Source: Sinorhizobium alkalisoli (GTDB taxonomy: Bacteria > Pseudomonadota > Alphaproteobacteria > Rhizobiales > Rhizobiaceae). From it: 64,000 bases of DNA. The position numbers and the translations under genes are program-made. Location of the stretch: contig NZ_CP034910.1 of NCBI RefSeq assembly GCF_008932245.1, positions 930,001 to 994,000 of the forward strand, read 5' to 3'. The stretch's first letter is position 1. Each line of letters starts with the position of its first letter. The notes beneath the pieces were generated by a model. The model did not search any database. It saw only the letters and a program-made list of their open reading frames with translations, and had not been told where the DNA came from. This document shows, piece by piece, positions 1-7,997 of this stretch.

Positions 1-981
1 AAGCAGATGAAAGAGCTGATGAAGCGCGAGGACGGCCCCGCCATCCGCGACACGATCGTCTGGCTCGGCAGCCTGGTGGTCTTCGGCGGCCTCGGCCTCG
101 CCTTCTGGGGCAGCTGGTGGGCGGTCCCGTTCTTCCTGGCCTATGGCGTGCTCTACGGCTCGGCCTCCGACAGCCGCTGGCACGAATGCGGTCACGGCAC
201 CGCCTTCAAGACGATGTGGATGAACGACGTCGTCTACCAGATCGCCTCCTTCATGATCATGCGCAACCCGGTGACCTGGCGCTGGAGCCATACCCGCCAT
301 CACACGGATACGATTATCGTCGGTCGCGACCCGGAAATCGCCGTCATGCGGCCACCGGATCTCGTCCGCCTGATCCTCAATTTCTTCGGCATTCTCGACG
401 TCTGGCACGCGCTCATCGACATGCTGCGCAACGCCTTCGGGGTGATCAGCGCCGAGGAAAAGACCTTCATCCCGGAAATGGAACGGTCGAAGGCGATCCT
501 CATCGCCCGCATCTGGCTTCTGATCTATCTCGCGACGATCGGGCTTGCCGCCTTTCTCGGCTCGATCCTGCCCCTGATGCTGATCGGCCTGCCGCGTCTC
601 TACGGCGCCTGGCACCACGTGCTGACCGGGCTCCTGCAGCATGGCGGCCTTGCCGACGACGTCATCGACCACCGGCTGAACAGCCGCACCGTCTACATGA
701 ACCCGGTAAGCCGCTTCATCTATTGGAACATGAACTACCATGTCGAGCACCACATGTTCCCGATGGTGCCCTATCACGCGCTCCCCAAGCTGCACGCGAT
801 GATCAAGCACGACCTGCCCGCGCCGAACCCGTCGATCCTTCACGGCTACCGCGAGATGATCCCGGCCTTCCTGCGGCAATTGCGCAACGAGGACTATTTC
901 CTCAAGCGCGAGCTGCCGCCGACGGCGAAGCCCTATCGCGAAGAGCTCCACGGCGATCGGGTCGCAGCGGCCGCCGAGTAA
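1..981 (+). CDS. mocD: MocD-like fatty-acid-desaturase-family oxygenase (5' partial)
   Basis: The reading frame is open from the first base of the window, so the true start probably lies upstream and this is the C-terminal ~326 residues. Three histidine clusters typical of membrane di-iron desaturases and hydroxylases are visible: HECGHG near residue 60, HTRHHTD near 97 and HVEHH near 248. Hydrophobic stretches (residues ~18-50 and ~170-200) fit an integral membrane enzyme. A Rieske ferredoxin and a ferredoxin reductase follow in the same direction, matching the mocD-mocE-mocF arrangement whose products demethylate the rhizopine 3-O-methyl-scyllo-inosamine in rhizobia. With PurU downstream, oxidative removal of a methyl group from some substrate is likely. 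The substrate here is not known; a different O- or N-methyl compound is quite possible. The family assignment is firm, the moc name is by analogy. Confidence 0.8.
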   Translation, partial: KQMKELMKREDGPAIRDTIVWLGSLVVFGGLGLAFWGSWWAVPFFLAYGVLYGSASDSRWHECGHGTAFKTMWMNDVVYQIASFMIMRNPVTWRWSHTRHHTDTIIVGRDPEIAVMRPPDLVRLILNFFGILDVWHALIDMLRNAFGVISAEEKTFIPEMERSKAILIARIWLLIYLATIGLAAFLGSILPLMLIGLPRLYGAWHHVLTGLLQHGGLADDVIDHRLNSRTVYMNPVSRFIYWNMNYHVEHHMFPMVPYHALPKLHAMIKHDLPAPNPSILHGYREMIPAFLRQLRNEDYFLKRELPPTAKPYREELHGDRVAAAAE

Positions 982-1025
982 GGCGAGCCAGCAATCGGAA
1001 CAACCACATCGGAATGGAGGAAACC

Positions 1026-1343
1026 ATGAGCTCGAACTGGATCGAAGTCTGCGCGGCCGACGAGATCGACGAGGAAGACGTGATCCGTTTCGATCACGAC
1101 GGCCGCACCTTCGCCGTCTATCGCAGCCCCGAGGACGAGTATTTCGCGACGGATGGGCTCTGCACCCATGAGCAGATCCACCTCGCCGACGGGCTGGTGA
1201 TGGACGACATCATCGAATGTCCCAAGCACAACGGCCGCTTCAACTACAAGACCGGCCAGGCCAAGGGCGCTCCCGCCTGCGTCAATCTCCGGACCTATCC
1301 GGTGAGGGTCGAGGACGGGTCCGTCTTCATTTCGATTTCCTGA
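1026..1343 (+). CDS. mocE: MocE-like Rieske [2Fe-2S] ferredoxin
   Basis: This 105-residue soluble protein carries the Rieske cluster ligands C-T-H (residues ~47-49) and C-P-K-H (~65-68), and it ends in a typical Rieske beta-sheet. The ATG at 1026 is preceded by a good ribosome site (GGAGGAAACC). It lies 44 bp after the desaturase-family gene and 40 bp before the reductase gene. The expected role is electron carrier from the FAD reductase to the di-iron oxygenase. The length is normal for stand-alone dioxygenase-type Rieske ferredoxins. Identification as a Rieske ferredoxin is secure; the MocE name depends on the gene context. Confidence 0.9.
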   Translation: MSSNWIEVCAADEIDEEDVIRFDHDGRTFAVYRSPEDEYFATDGLCTHEQIHLADGLVMDDIIECPKHNGRFNYKTGQAKGAPACVNLRTYPVRVEDGSVFISIS

Positions 1344-1383
1344 GGGAGCCCGCATCCACCGGAGGCGAGGGGAGGAGAGCGGC

Positions 1384-2604
1384 ATGCATATCGTGATCGT
1401 CGGCGCCGGCGAGTGCGGCGCGAGGGCGGCCTTTGCGCTGAGGGAAAAGGGCTTCGACGGCCAGGTCACGCTGGTCGGCGCGGAGCCGCATCCCCCCTAT
1501 GAGCGGCCACCGCTCTCCAAGGACGGACTTGCCGGTGCCGCGCCGCCGAAATATGTGGCCGATGCGGGACGCTATGCGGAGGCCGGCATTTCCGTGCTGA
1601 CCAACGCCCCGGTCGCCAGCATCGACCGGGAGCGCAAGGCGGTCGTCCTCGCAGCCGGCGGGGCGATCCGCTACGGCCGGCTGCTGCTTGCAACCGGTGC
1701 GCGGCCGCGGGCATTTCCCGGCGTACCGGACAATGCCCGGTGCATCCGGATGCTGAGGACCCATGCGGATGCCGCGGCGATCCGCTCGGCACTTCTCCCG
1801 GAGCGCAGGCTCGTCATCATCGGCGGCGGCTTCATCGGTCTCGAACTGGCCGCGACCGCGCGCAAGCTCGGAACCGAGGTCGTGCTCCTCGAAGGCCTGC
1901 CGCGGGTGCTCTCCCGCGGCGTGCCGGAGGAGATTGCCGAGATCATCGCCGAACGTCACGGGCGCGAAGGGGTGGAAATCCTCTGCAGCGCGCGGATCTC
2001 GGCGATCGAGGAGGACGAGGACGGTGCCGCCGTGCTGCTCGCCGACGGCCGCCGCGTCGCGGCCGATCTCGTCGTCGTCGGCATAGGCGCGGTTCCGAAT
2101 GTCGAACTTGCCGAGGCTGCGGGGCTGGCGATCGCAAACGGCATCGCCGTCGACGAGACGCTGCGCACATCCGACCCCGACATCTTCGCCGCCGGCGACT
2201 GCTGCTCCTTCCCGCTCGCGCCTTATGGCGGGCGGCGCGTGCGGCTCGAGGCCTGGCGCAATGCGCAGGAGCAGGGAACGCTCGCCGCCGCCAATCTGCT
2301 CGGAGCAGCCGAGCCGATTACGGCAGTACCCTGGTTCTGGTCGGACCAGTACGAGTTGACGCTGCAGATCGCCGGCCTTGCCGACGGCGCGGAGACGACC
2401 GTCCGGCGCGATCTCGGCGACGCCCGCATCCTCTTCCATCTCGACGGTGATGGCCGGCTGATCGCCGCAAGCGGCATCGGCCCCGGCAATGCCGTCGCCC
2501 GCGACATCCGCCTTGCGGAGATGCTGATTGCCGCCGGTGCAAGGCCGGATCCGGCAGCGCTCGCCTCGCCCGAGACCAAGCTCAAGAAGCTGCTGGCGGC
2601 TTGA
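1384..2604 (+). CDS. mocF: MocF-like FAD-dependent ferredoxin reductase
   Basis: The 406-residue protein has two dinucleotide-binding folds: an N-terminal FAD site (VGAGECGARAA, residues ~5-15) and a central NAD(P)H site (IIGGGFIGLE, ~142-151). The motif TSDPDIFAAGDCC near residue 262 contacts the flavin, and a C-terminal reductase domain follows. This is the usual layout of ferredoxin reductases of oxygenase systems. It is the third gene of an oxygenase-ferredoxin-reductase set and would pass electrons from NAD(P)H to the Rieske protein. Translation starts at ATG 1384 after GGAGGAGAGC. No defects are visible. Confidence 0.88.
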   Translation: MHIVIVGAGECGARAAFALREKGFDGQVTLVGAEPHPPYERPPLSKDGLAGAAPPKYVADAGRYAEAGISVLTNAPVASIDRERKAVVLAAGGAIRYGRLLLATGARPRAFPGVPDNARCIRMLRTHADAAAIRSALLPERRLVIIGGGFIGLELAATARKLGTEVVLLEGLPRVLSRGVPEEIAEIIAERHGREGVEILCSARISAIEEDEDGAAVLLADGRRVAADLVVVGIGAVPNVELAEAAGLAIANGIAVDETLRTSDPDIFAAGDCCSFPLAPYGGRRVRLEAWRNAQEQGTLAAANLLGAAEPITAVPWFWSDQYELTLQIAGLADGAETTVRRDLGDARILFHLDGDGRLIAASGIGPGNAVARDIRLAEMLIAAGARPDPAALASPETKLKKLLAA

Positions 2605-2661
2605 GTGTGGAGGGGTTTGCGCCAGCACTCATTCCCGTTCTCACCTTTCCAGGAGACCCCG

Positions 2662-3453
2662 ATGAAACACCGTCGCCCGACCGTAGCCGATCTGTTGTCG
2701 ATGAAGGGTGAGAGGCAGCTCACCATGCTGCGCGTTGTCTCCCTTGAGGAGGCTCAAGCCGCCGAGGCGGCGGGGATCGATCTCGTCTCGGTGCCGCCGG
2801 CGCTGCTCGGGCCGGAATTCCGCGAGGCGGCCCCTTCCGTCTTCGCCTTTCCCGGGCTCGAATATGGCGACTGCGTCACGGCCGAGGAATATCTGCGCGC
2901 CGCCTTCAAGGCGATGCGCGCCGGCGGCGATGCCGTCTATTGCGCGGCCGGGCTTTCGACGGTGCGGCGGCTGCGCGCGGAGGGCATTCCGGTCTGCGGC
3001 CATGTCGGGCTGATCCCCTCGAAGGCGACCTGGACCGGGGGGTTTCGCGCCGTCGGCAAGACCGCCGCAAGCGCGCTGGAGATCTGGCGTCAGGTCCAGG
3101 CGCTGGAACAGGCCGGCGCCTTTGCAGCCGAGATCGAGGTCGTGCCCGGCGAGGTGGCGGCGGCGATCTCGAAGCGCACGTCGCTGCTGATGCTCTCCAT
3201 GGGCGCCGGCAGCGGTTGCGATGCGCAATATCTCTTCGCGGACGACGTGCTCGGGCAGAATCGCGGCCACACGCCGCGCCATGCCAAGGTCTACCGCAAC
3301 TTTGCCGCCGAGTTCGATCGGCTGCAGCAGGAGCGGATCGCCGCCTTTCGCGAATATGTCGAGGACGTGCGCTCCGGGGCCTATCCGGAAAAGGCGCATA
3401 GGGTCGGCATCGCGCCCGAGGAGTTGGAGGACTTTCTGGCGAAGATCGCGTGA
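2662..3453 (+). CDS. PanB-superfamily (ketopantoate hydroxymethyltransferase-like) protein, divergent active site
   Basis: The 263-residue protein follows the PanB fold along its length: GHVGLIP near residue 114, GGFRAVGKT, IEVVPGEV (which keeps the Glu of the usual LECVP motif), GAGSGCDAQ and the C-terminal A-Y-P segment. Canonical PanB couples methylene-tetrahydrofolate to alpha-ketoisovalerate. Three normally invariant regions differ: the Asp in GDS is replaced (SVPPALLG), the Asp of the DLPF segment is not apparent, and the KLEGG segment reads YCAAG, losing Lys and Glu. It is therefore unlikely to be an ordinary pantothenate enzyme. Its place between mocDEF-like genes and purU suggests a role with a one-carbon unit or an oxo-acid. 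Start chosen at ATG 2662 after AGGAGA; an in-frame upstream ATG at 2605 has no comparable ribosome site. Confidence 0.75.
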   Translation: MKHRRPTVADLLSMKGERQLTMLRVVSLEEAQAAEAAGIDLVSVPPALLGPEFREAAPSVFAFPGLEYGDCVTAEEYLRAAFKAMRAGGDAVYCAAGLSTVRRLRAEGIPVCGHVGLIPSKATWTGGFRAVGKTAASALEIWRQVQALEQAGAFAAEIEVVPGEVAAAISKRTSLLMLSMGAGSGCDAQYLFADDVLGQNRGHTPRHAKVYRNFAAEFDRLQQERIAAFREYVEDVRSGAYPEKAHRVGIAPEELEDFLAKIA

Positions 3454-3657
3454 CCGCCATGTCGCATTTGGCGCATCTGGTGAGATGCACGGCGCTTTGG
3501 GAGCGGACGCTTTCTCAGGAAGGTGTTAAGCGTGAGCCCTCGTGAGTCTGGCGAGGCGCACGAAAATTGCTGCATGTCTTTGTCCTTGATCGACGTCGAT
3601 CCGGAATGACATGCGGGGGGCCCGCGGGTCGGAAAGAAGAGACGAGTAAGGACAGCC

Positions 3658-4542
3658 ATGAACGCTTATGTATTGACGGTAACCTGCAAATCGACGCGCG
3701 GCATCGTCGCCGCCATTTCCGGCTATCTGGCCGAACAGGGCTGCAACATCATCGACAGCTCCCAGTTCGACGACCTCGAAACCGGGCTTTTCTTCATGCG
3801 CGTCTCCTTCATCTCGGAGGAGGGGATCAACCGCGCGGCGCTCGAGGAAGGGCTGAAGCCGGTCGCCGGCAAATTCGGCATGGAGATCTCTCTCCATGAC
3901 CAGGAGGAGCGGATGAAGGTGCTCCTGATGGTCTCGCGCTTCGGCCATTGCCTCAACGACCTGCTCTATCGCTGGAAGATCGGCGCGCTGCCGATCGACA
4001 TCGTCGGCGTCGTCTCCAATCACTTCGATTACCAGAAGGTCGTCGTCAACCACGACATCCCCTTCCACTGCATCAAGGTGACGAAGGAGAACAAACCGAA
4101 GGCCGAAGCGCAGCTGATGGAGATCGTCGAGCAGACCGGGGCCGAACTGATCGTGCTCGCCCGCTACATGCAGGTGCTCTCGGACGCACTCTGCAAGAAG
4201 ATGTCGGGCAAGATCATCAACATCCACCACTCCTTCCTGCCGTCGTTCAAGGGCGCCAATCCCTACAAGCAGGCCTATGAGCGCGGCGTCAAGCTGATCG
4301 GCGCGACGGCGCATTACGTCACCGCCGACCTCGACGAGGGACCGATCATCGAGCAGGACATCGCCCGCATCACCCATGCGCAGTCGGCCGAGGACTATGT
4401 CTCGATCGGCCGCGACGTCGAGAGCCAGGTGCTGGCGCGCGCCATCCACGCCCATATCCACCACCGCACCTTCATCAACGGCAACCGCGTCGTCGTCTTC
4501 CCGCCGAGCCCGGGAAGCTATGCGTCCGAGCGGATGGGCTGA
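3658..4542 (+). CDS. purU: Formyltetrahydrofolate deformylase PurU
   Basis: PurU hydrolyses 10-formyl-tetrahydrofolate to formate and tetrahydrofolate. The 294-residue protein has an N-terminal ACT domain (residues ~1-80) and a formyltransferase-fold hydrolase domain from ~85. The motif HHSFLPSFKGANPY near residue 190 supplies the catalytic His, and ATAHYV with DEGPIIEQD follow. Length and order match the family. A 204-bp gap separates it from the PanB-like gene, so it may have its own promoter. PurU paralogues often accompany demethylation operons, where they dispose of one-carbon units, and that is the best explanation for its place beside the oxygenase genes. Confidence 0.93.
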   Translation: MNAYVLTVTCKSTRGIVAAISGYLAEQGCNIIDSSQFDDLETGLFFMRVSFISEEGINRAALEEGLKPVAGKFGMEISLHDQEERMKVLLMVSRFGHCLNDLLYRWKIGALPIDIVGVVSNHFDYQKVVVNHDIPFHCIKVTKENKPKAEAQLMEIVEQTGAELIVLARYMQVLSDALCKKMSGKIINIHHSFLPSFKGANPYKQAYERGVKLIGATAHYVTADLDEGPIIEQDIARITHAQSAEDYVSIGRDVESQVLARAIHAHIHHRTFINGNRVVVFPPSPGSYASERMG

Positions 4543-4899
4543 GGACGCGCCCCAATAGTCACCGGCGCCGTCGCTTCCAATGTCCGGACAGCGGCGGCAT
4601 CTGTAATACAACGTCCAAGTTTGCGGCCGTAGGGTACAGGTGAACAACATCGTCCCGGTCGGTGGCCCCGGGCCATGCAATACCGATGTCCAGAACCTTC
4701 TTGAGAACCGGTTTGTTGGCCATCCTGCGGACGTTCGCGCCGTTTGTCCGCCGGTGCTGCGGTCCGTTTTGAAGGAGCGGCTCCAGCCGCGCTAATCACT
4801 CGTTGCTCAGTCTGGCGTTAGTCTCGAATCATCAACGGCTTCCGTTCGGAAGCCGTGAGTCATAATGCAACTGTTGACGAAACCCCTTTATGGTCGAAC
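4543..4899. other. Intergenic region with no clear gene
   Basis: Between purU and the Lrp remnant I see no recognisable gene. A 54-codon minus-strand reading frame (4559-4723, beginning M-A-N-K-P-V-L-K-K-V) is open but resembles nothing I know and has no obvious ribosome site, so I do not call it. Confidence 0.5.
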
Positions 4900-5070
4900 C
4901 TAGAACTCCAGGGCCGCCGCGTATATCAACTCTTTCATGACGAAGAATGTCCGGGTTTGGCGCACGCGGGCAGGGCGAGAGCCTGGCACCGGATTTCCAG
5001 CCCTGCACCTTCGACTTCCGAAAACTCAGCGATCTTATCCGCAAGACGAACCAATTCGAAGTTCGCCAGG
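4900..5070 (-). pseudogene. Remnant of an Lrp/AsnC-family regulator (C-terminal end)
   Basis: Read on the minus strand, the segment encodes RQTRTFFVMKEL and ends with a stop at 4900. The same block closes the intact Lrp-type gene at 30457-30948 (VRQTRTFFVMKEV). Just upstream the frame shifts: ALP sits in one frame and RQTR in another, consistent with loss of one G in a LPGVRQTR segment near 4965. Further upstream a fragment resembling the ligand-binding domain (KI/IR...FRK) is also out of frame. The N-terminal DNA-binding half is missing. It is a decayed copy of an AcdR-like regulator or a close relative. Confidence 0.7.
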
Positions 5071-5266
5071 CCGAGGGGCGGTCCCATCAGCACTCCGGGT
5101 GAAACAATGAAACAAGCGCTACCGCCGCAGCGGTTGCGGAGGCGGGAATGCGGCCACAGATGGTTCGGCTTTCCCCTGAGGTCAGAAGTGTCTATCAGTG
5201 CTGGCGCAAGGAAAAGCGTCAGCCGAGCTCCGAGGCTCTGCAAGACAATGATCAAAGGAAGACGTT

Positions 5267-5473
5267 ATGGCGACCGGTACGGTAAAGTGGTTCAACGCAA
5301 CGAAGGGCTTCGGCTTCATCCAGCCGGACGACGGCAGCGCCGATGTCTTCGTTCACATTTCCGCAGTCGAACGGGCAGGATTGCGCGGTCTGAGCGACGG
5401 CCAGAAGATCACCTATGAGCTGATAAAGGATCGCAGATCGGGCAAGATGTCGGCGGATAACCTGCGGGCCTGA
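5267..5473 (+). CDS. cspA: Cold-shock protein (CspA family)
   Basis: This is a 68-residue single cold-shock domain with both RNA-binding motifs: KGFGFIQ (residues ~13-19) and VFVHIS (~27-32). Such proteins bind single-stranded RNA and DNA and act as RNA chaperones during cold or growth transitions. ATG 5267 follows an AGGAAG-type ribosome site. A long leader region lies upstream, common for csp genes, but I cannot show a thermosensor fold by eye. It stands alone between an Lrp remnant and the recombinase gene. Family secure; which csp paralogue it is cannot be said. Confidence 0.95.
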   Translation: MATGTVKWFNATKGFGFIQPDDGSADVFVHISAVERAGLRGLSDGQKITYELIKDRRSGKMSADNLRA

Positions 5474-5563
5474 GCCTGATGCGTGCGATCGCGGGAGGGC
5501 CGGGTTCACCCGGCCGTTTGCAGCGCGAGATGTACGAGAGCGGTGCCCGGCGCGTAGCCACAC

Positions 5564-6739
5564 CTAGACGATCAGCCGGGCCGCTCGTCCATTCTTTCGT
5601 TCCGCGTTGTTGTAGTAGCTCGCCGCTTGGGTCACCGATTTGTGCAGTGACTGCTGCATCGCTTCCGGCAGAGAAACACCGCGGTTGGCTGCCTCGGTCA
5701 GATAACCAGATCTTAAGCCGTGCGCGGAAAACAGCGCCGGATCGAGGCCGGCCTGTTTGGCGCGAGCCTTCAGGACCAGATTAACCGATTGTGGCGTCAG
5801 CGCCCACCGGTCGACGTTGCCCCACTGGTCGATGCGTCGAAACACTGGCCCCTCCTTAATCCCAGCTTCGGCGAGCCAGCGCTTCAATACGGTCACCGGT
5901 CGGCCGATCAAGAGTACATGCTCGATATCGTCGTTCGCTGTGGTTTTGGTGCGGCCGAGATGAATACTGAGACAGGGCAGGGGAGGGGAGGACTTGTCGG
6001 CCGGATCGGCGTGCACAGGCTCCTCGTCGATGAGATCCTCGACGCGCAGCGCCGCCACTTCCGAGCGTCGACGACCGCCGGAGGCAAATGCGGTCAGCAG
6101 CAGCGCCCGGTCACGCAGGTCGACCAGTCGATCGCCGGCACAGGCCTGAAGCAGTTTCGTCAGGATATCGACGGTCACCGCCTTCTTGCTCTTGCACTGG
6201 CGCGGCCGCGCACTGGCGCGCACGGCAATGCGCAGGGCGGATTTGAGCGACGGTGCGCCGAAGGCGCCGGTGAGGCCACGCCAGCGGGTGAGGATCGACC
6301 AGGAGGTCAGCCGCCGTTGCACCGTGCCCGGCGCGTGCGGACCTGAGGCCCTGAGCAGGCGCTCGGCACGCAGCCCCGCCTCGACCGCCGCCGGCATGCC
6401 GTGGCCCGGATCCTCGGCGCGCTTCACCGGATCCCAAAGGTGATGGGCGACGAATTTCAACAACAGCGCTTCCGGCGCCGGCCAGGGGAGGGGGGAGCCG
6501 GTCGCGAATTGGCACCAGGCCTCGAGGTAGCCGAGGTCGGAGGCCAACGCCCTGAGCGTGTTTTCGCCCATACCTTCGCTGGCGAGATGCTTCAGTGTCG
6601 CGACGTCGTCATCGGTCAAAAGCGCCGCGAGTTGGTCTCGCCGGTCGAACGGCAGGATGGCGTTGAGCGCATCGAGCTCTTCGGCGCGGCGGTGGAGCGC
6701 TTGGCTGTCCGATTCGGCGGCGCTATGATTGTCGATCAT
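5564..6739 (-). CDS. Tyrosine-type site-specific recombinase/integrase
   Basis: The 391-residue protein has an N-terminal SAM-like DNA-binding region (residues ~40-190) and a C-terminal catalytic domain. Visible catalytic elements are the first Arg in ASGGRRRSEVAAL, the HGLRSG box with its H-x-x-R, a second His in SLHKS and the nucleophile in ASYYNN near the C-terminus. Start placed at ATG 6739 (M-I-D-N-H-S); the upstream extension overlaps the divergent antitoxin remnant and is unlike any integrase. It opens the island-like stretch of toxin-antitoxin genes and IS debris. I found no tRNA or obvious attachment-site repeat beside it, so its element cannot be bounded. A plasmid-type or orphan recombinase is equally possible. 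Confidence 0.88.
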   Translation of the reverse strand: MIDNHSAAESDSQALHRRAEELDALNAILPFDRRDQLAALLTDDDVATLKHLASEGMGENTLRALASDLGYLEAWCQFATGSPLPWPAPEALLLKFVAHHLWDPVKRAEDPGHGMPAAVEAGLRAERLLRASGPHAPGTVQRRLTSWSILTRWRGLTGAFGAPSLKSALRIAVRASARPRQCKSKKAVTVDILTKLLQACAGDRLVDLRDRALLLTAFASGGRRRSEVAALRVEDLIDEEPVHADPADKSSPPLPCLSIHLGRTKTTANDDIEHVLLIGRPVTVLKRWLAEAGIKEGPVFRRIDQWGNVDRWALTPQSVNLVLKARAKQAGLDPALFSAHGLRSGYLTEAANRGVSLPEAMQQSLHKSVTQAASYYNNAERKNGRAARLIV

Positions 6740-6809
6740 GGGTTTAGTCTCCGACGCTCTTGTGAGCATTCCGGAAAATCCGTGTATTCCGGAAGGGGGA
6801 AGTGTTGAA

Positions 6810-7114
6810 ATGGCGTCGATCGTCACCGCCGCGGCGGTTTCAGGAATTTCGAAACCTATCAGGATGCCGCCGTGCGCGAGCCGTTGATCATCACCGAGAA
6901 CGGCCGGCCGCGCACCGTGCTCCTCGTCTATGAGGACTATCTGCGGTTGTCGCGGCGCGACAGTCGCGTCGAGGCAACGCCCGACCTGAGCGATGCCGAT
7001 CTCGCCGCGGTCGAGCAGTCCGAAATGGAGCCGGGCCTCGATCATCTCAATGCCGAGCTGCTGACGGACAAGCATGCTGCCGACTCGAATCTCGAGCCAC
7101 CACGCGGCTTGTAA
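6810..7114 (+). pseudogene. Phd/YefM-type antitoxin, frameshifted near its N-terminus
   Basis: From GTG 6872 the frame encodes REPLIITENGRPRTVLLVYEDYLRL, a typical Phd/YefM core (the stretch is split here only by description). The family's N-terminal segment is also present but in two frames: ATG 6810 begins M-A-S-I-V-T-A-A-A-V-S, and the following RNFETYQDAAV is shifted by one base. Loss of a single A near 6842 (TCAAGG to TCAGG) explains this. Without the first ~20 residues the DNA-binding domain would be incomplete, so either the gene is dead or translation begins at GTG 6872. No toxin gene of the Doc/RelE/ParE type follows; the next gene is the convergent vapC. Confidence 0.7.
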
Positions 7115-7141
7115 CGGCTGCCGGGTGCAACGGATGAAATC

Positions 7142-7528
7142 TCATGCCGCCTCGATGTCCGTGCGCGAGAAATCATTGCCTTTGTAGAGCAGCGGTTCAT
7201 TGCGCATCTTGGCCAGCGCATAGGAGAAACAATCGCCATAGTTCAGACTGGCCGGATGTCGGCCCTTGCCATAGCTGCGCCAGGCTCGCCTTGCCACCGC
7301 GATCTGTTCCGCGTCGACGGCGACGATTTCGACTCCCGCCTTGTAAAGCCATAGATCGAGCTCTGCGGCACCTGCCTCGCCGAGGCGCGCCTCGATGACG
7401 ATGGCGAGTTCAAGGACTGTCGCCGCCGAGATGAAGCGCCGTGGAGCGTCGACGACTTTTTGTTCGTAGGTTTCTGCTTCCGGCTCGTTGAAGGCGATCG
7501 CGACGATGGCGGAGGTGTCGATGACCAT
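7142..7528 (-). CDS. vapC: VapC toxin, PIN-domain ribonuclease
   Basis: The 128-residue PIN domain protein starts [11 protein letters not shown], with the first metal-binding Asp at residue 4. The second acidic position is in VLELAIV near residue 40. The third and fourth lie in NYGDCFSYALA (Asp ~98) and KGNDFSRTDI near the C-terminus. Such toxins cleave tRNA, rRNA or mRNA. The start codon shares one base with the vapB stop (TGATG), so translation is coupled. Length and active-site residues are complete, making this the only visibly intact toxin in the island. Confidence 0.92.
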   Translation of the reverse strand: MVIDTSAIVAIAFNEPEAETYEQKVVDAPRRFISAATVLELAIVIEARLGEAGAAELDLWLYKAGVEIVAVDAEQIAVARRAWRSYGKGRHPASLNYGDCFSYALAKMRNEPLLYKGNDFSRTDIEAA

Positions 7529-7782
7529 CAGCTGGGGAGCCCGTTTTCGTCATACCCCAAGATCTCGTCGGCGGAGCGGTTGTCGACAACCGGCAGCCTG
7601 GCCCAGCGCTTCCGGCTGGCGGCAAGCTCGTCGAGTAGGACATCGCGATTTCCGGCGTTTGCCAGGCGCCGCAGCCGTTCTTCGAGTGCCCGGCGAGTCG
7701 CCATGGTAATGGTTTCACCAGTTTTCTCGGCCAACGCCTTGGCGAGGCGTTCCGTCTCGACGTCTTTGATGCTGAGCGCCAT
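7528..7782 (-). CDS. vapB: VapB antitoxin (Rv0623-type)
   Basis: The 84-residue protein begins [20 protein letters not shown], the pattern of short ribbon-helix-helix VapB antitoxins. It has a helical middle ([13 protein letters not shown]) and an acidic or aromatic C-terminal tail that would cover the VapC active site. It is the first gene of the vapBC operon and overlaps vapC by one base. VapB-VapC complexes usually repress their own promoter, which would lie just above 7782. No defect is visible. Confidence 0.9.
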   Translation of the reverse strand: MALSIKDVETERLAKALAEKTGETITMATRRALEERLRRLANAGNRDVLLDELAASRKRWARLPVVDNRSADEILGYDENGLPS

Positions 7783-7960
7783 TTTCGTGGTTCCTTGGTT
7801 CCTGATCGTCTATATTCTACCTCGTCCTGGCGCCGGCGCAAGCGCCTGGACCTCGAATCTCGTTGAAACTGAGTTCCCGCGCGCAAATGTCAGGTGGTCC
7901 GACATTGGCTCCTCTCGGCTGCGGTTTGGCGCGAACATAGGCGATTTCCGAGTGGAAATC

Positions 7961-7997
7961 CGTCACTATCGATACTTGTTACCTATCGATAGTGACG
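7961..7997. repeat. Perfect 14-bp inverted repeat around the start of the 7992 gene
   Basis: Arms CGTCACTATCGATA (7961-7974) and TATCGATAGTGACG (7984-7997) are exact reverse complements separated by 9 bases. The right arm covers the GTG start of the next gene. The symmetry and position suit an operator for a dimeric regulator, or an mRNA hairpin that hides the start; there is no following T-run, so an intrinsic terminator is less likely. Confidence 0.85.

Noticed and set aside
117..1343. Long alternative reading frame covering the desaturase gene and running into the ferredoxin
   Set aside because: Its first two thirds is an arginine- and proline-rich shadow of the desaturase gene; only the last 105 codons form a recognisable protein, the Rieske ferredoxin starting at 1026.
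1327..2628. 433-codon minus-strand frame opposite the ferredoxin reductase
   Set aside because: It mirrors the GC-rich third positions of the plus-strand gene and shows no conserved motif; the plus strand has two clear dinucleotide folds.
3526..4680. 384-codon minus-strand frame opposite purU
   Set aside because: Composition is typical of an antisense shadow and no family is recognisable, whereas purU is unmistakable.
4855..5418. Plus-strand frame through the Lrp remnant and into the cold-shock gene
   Set aside because: It overlaps the cold-shock gene in a different frame and encodes no known protein; the region is explained by a decayed minus-strand Lrp gene.
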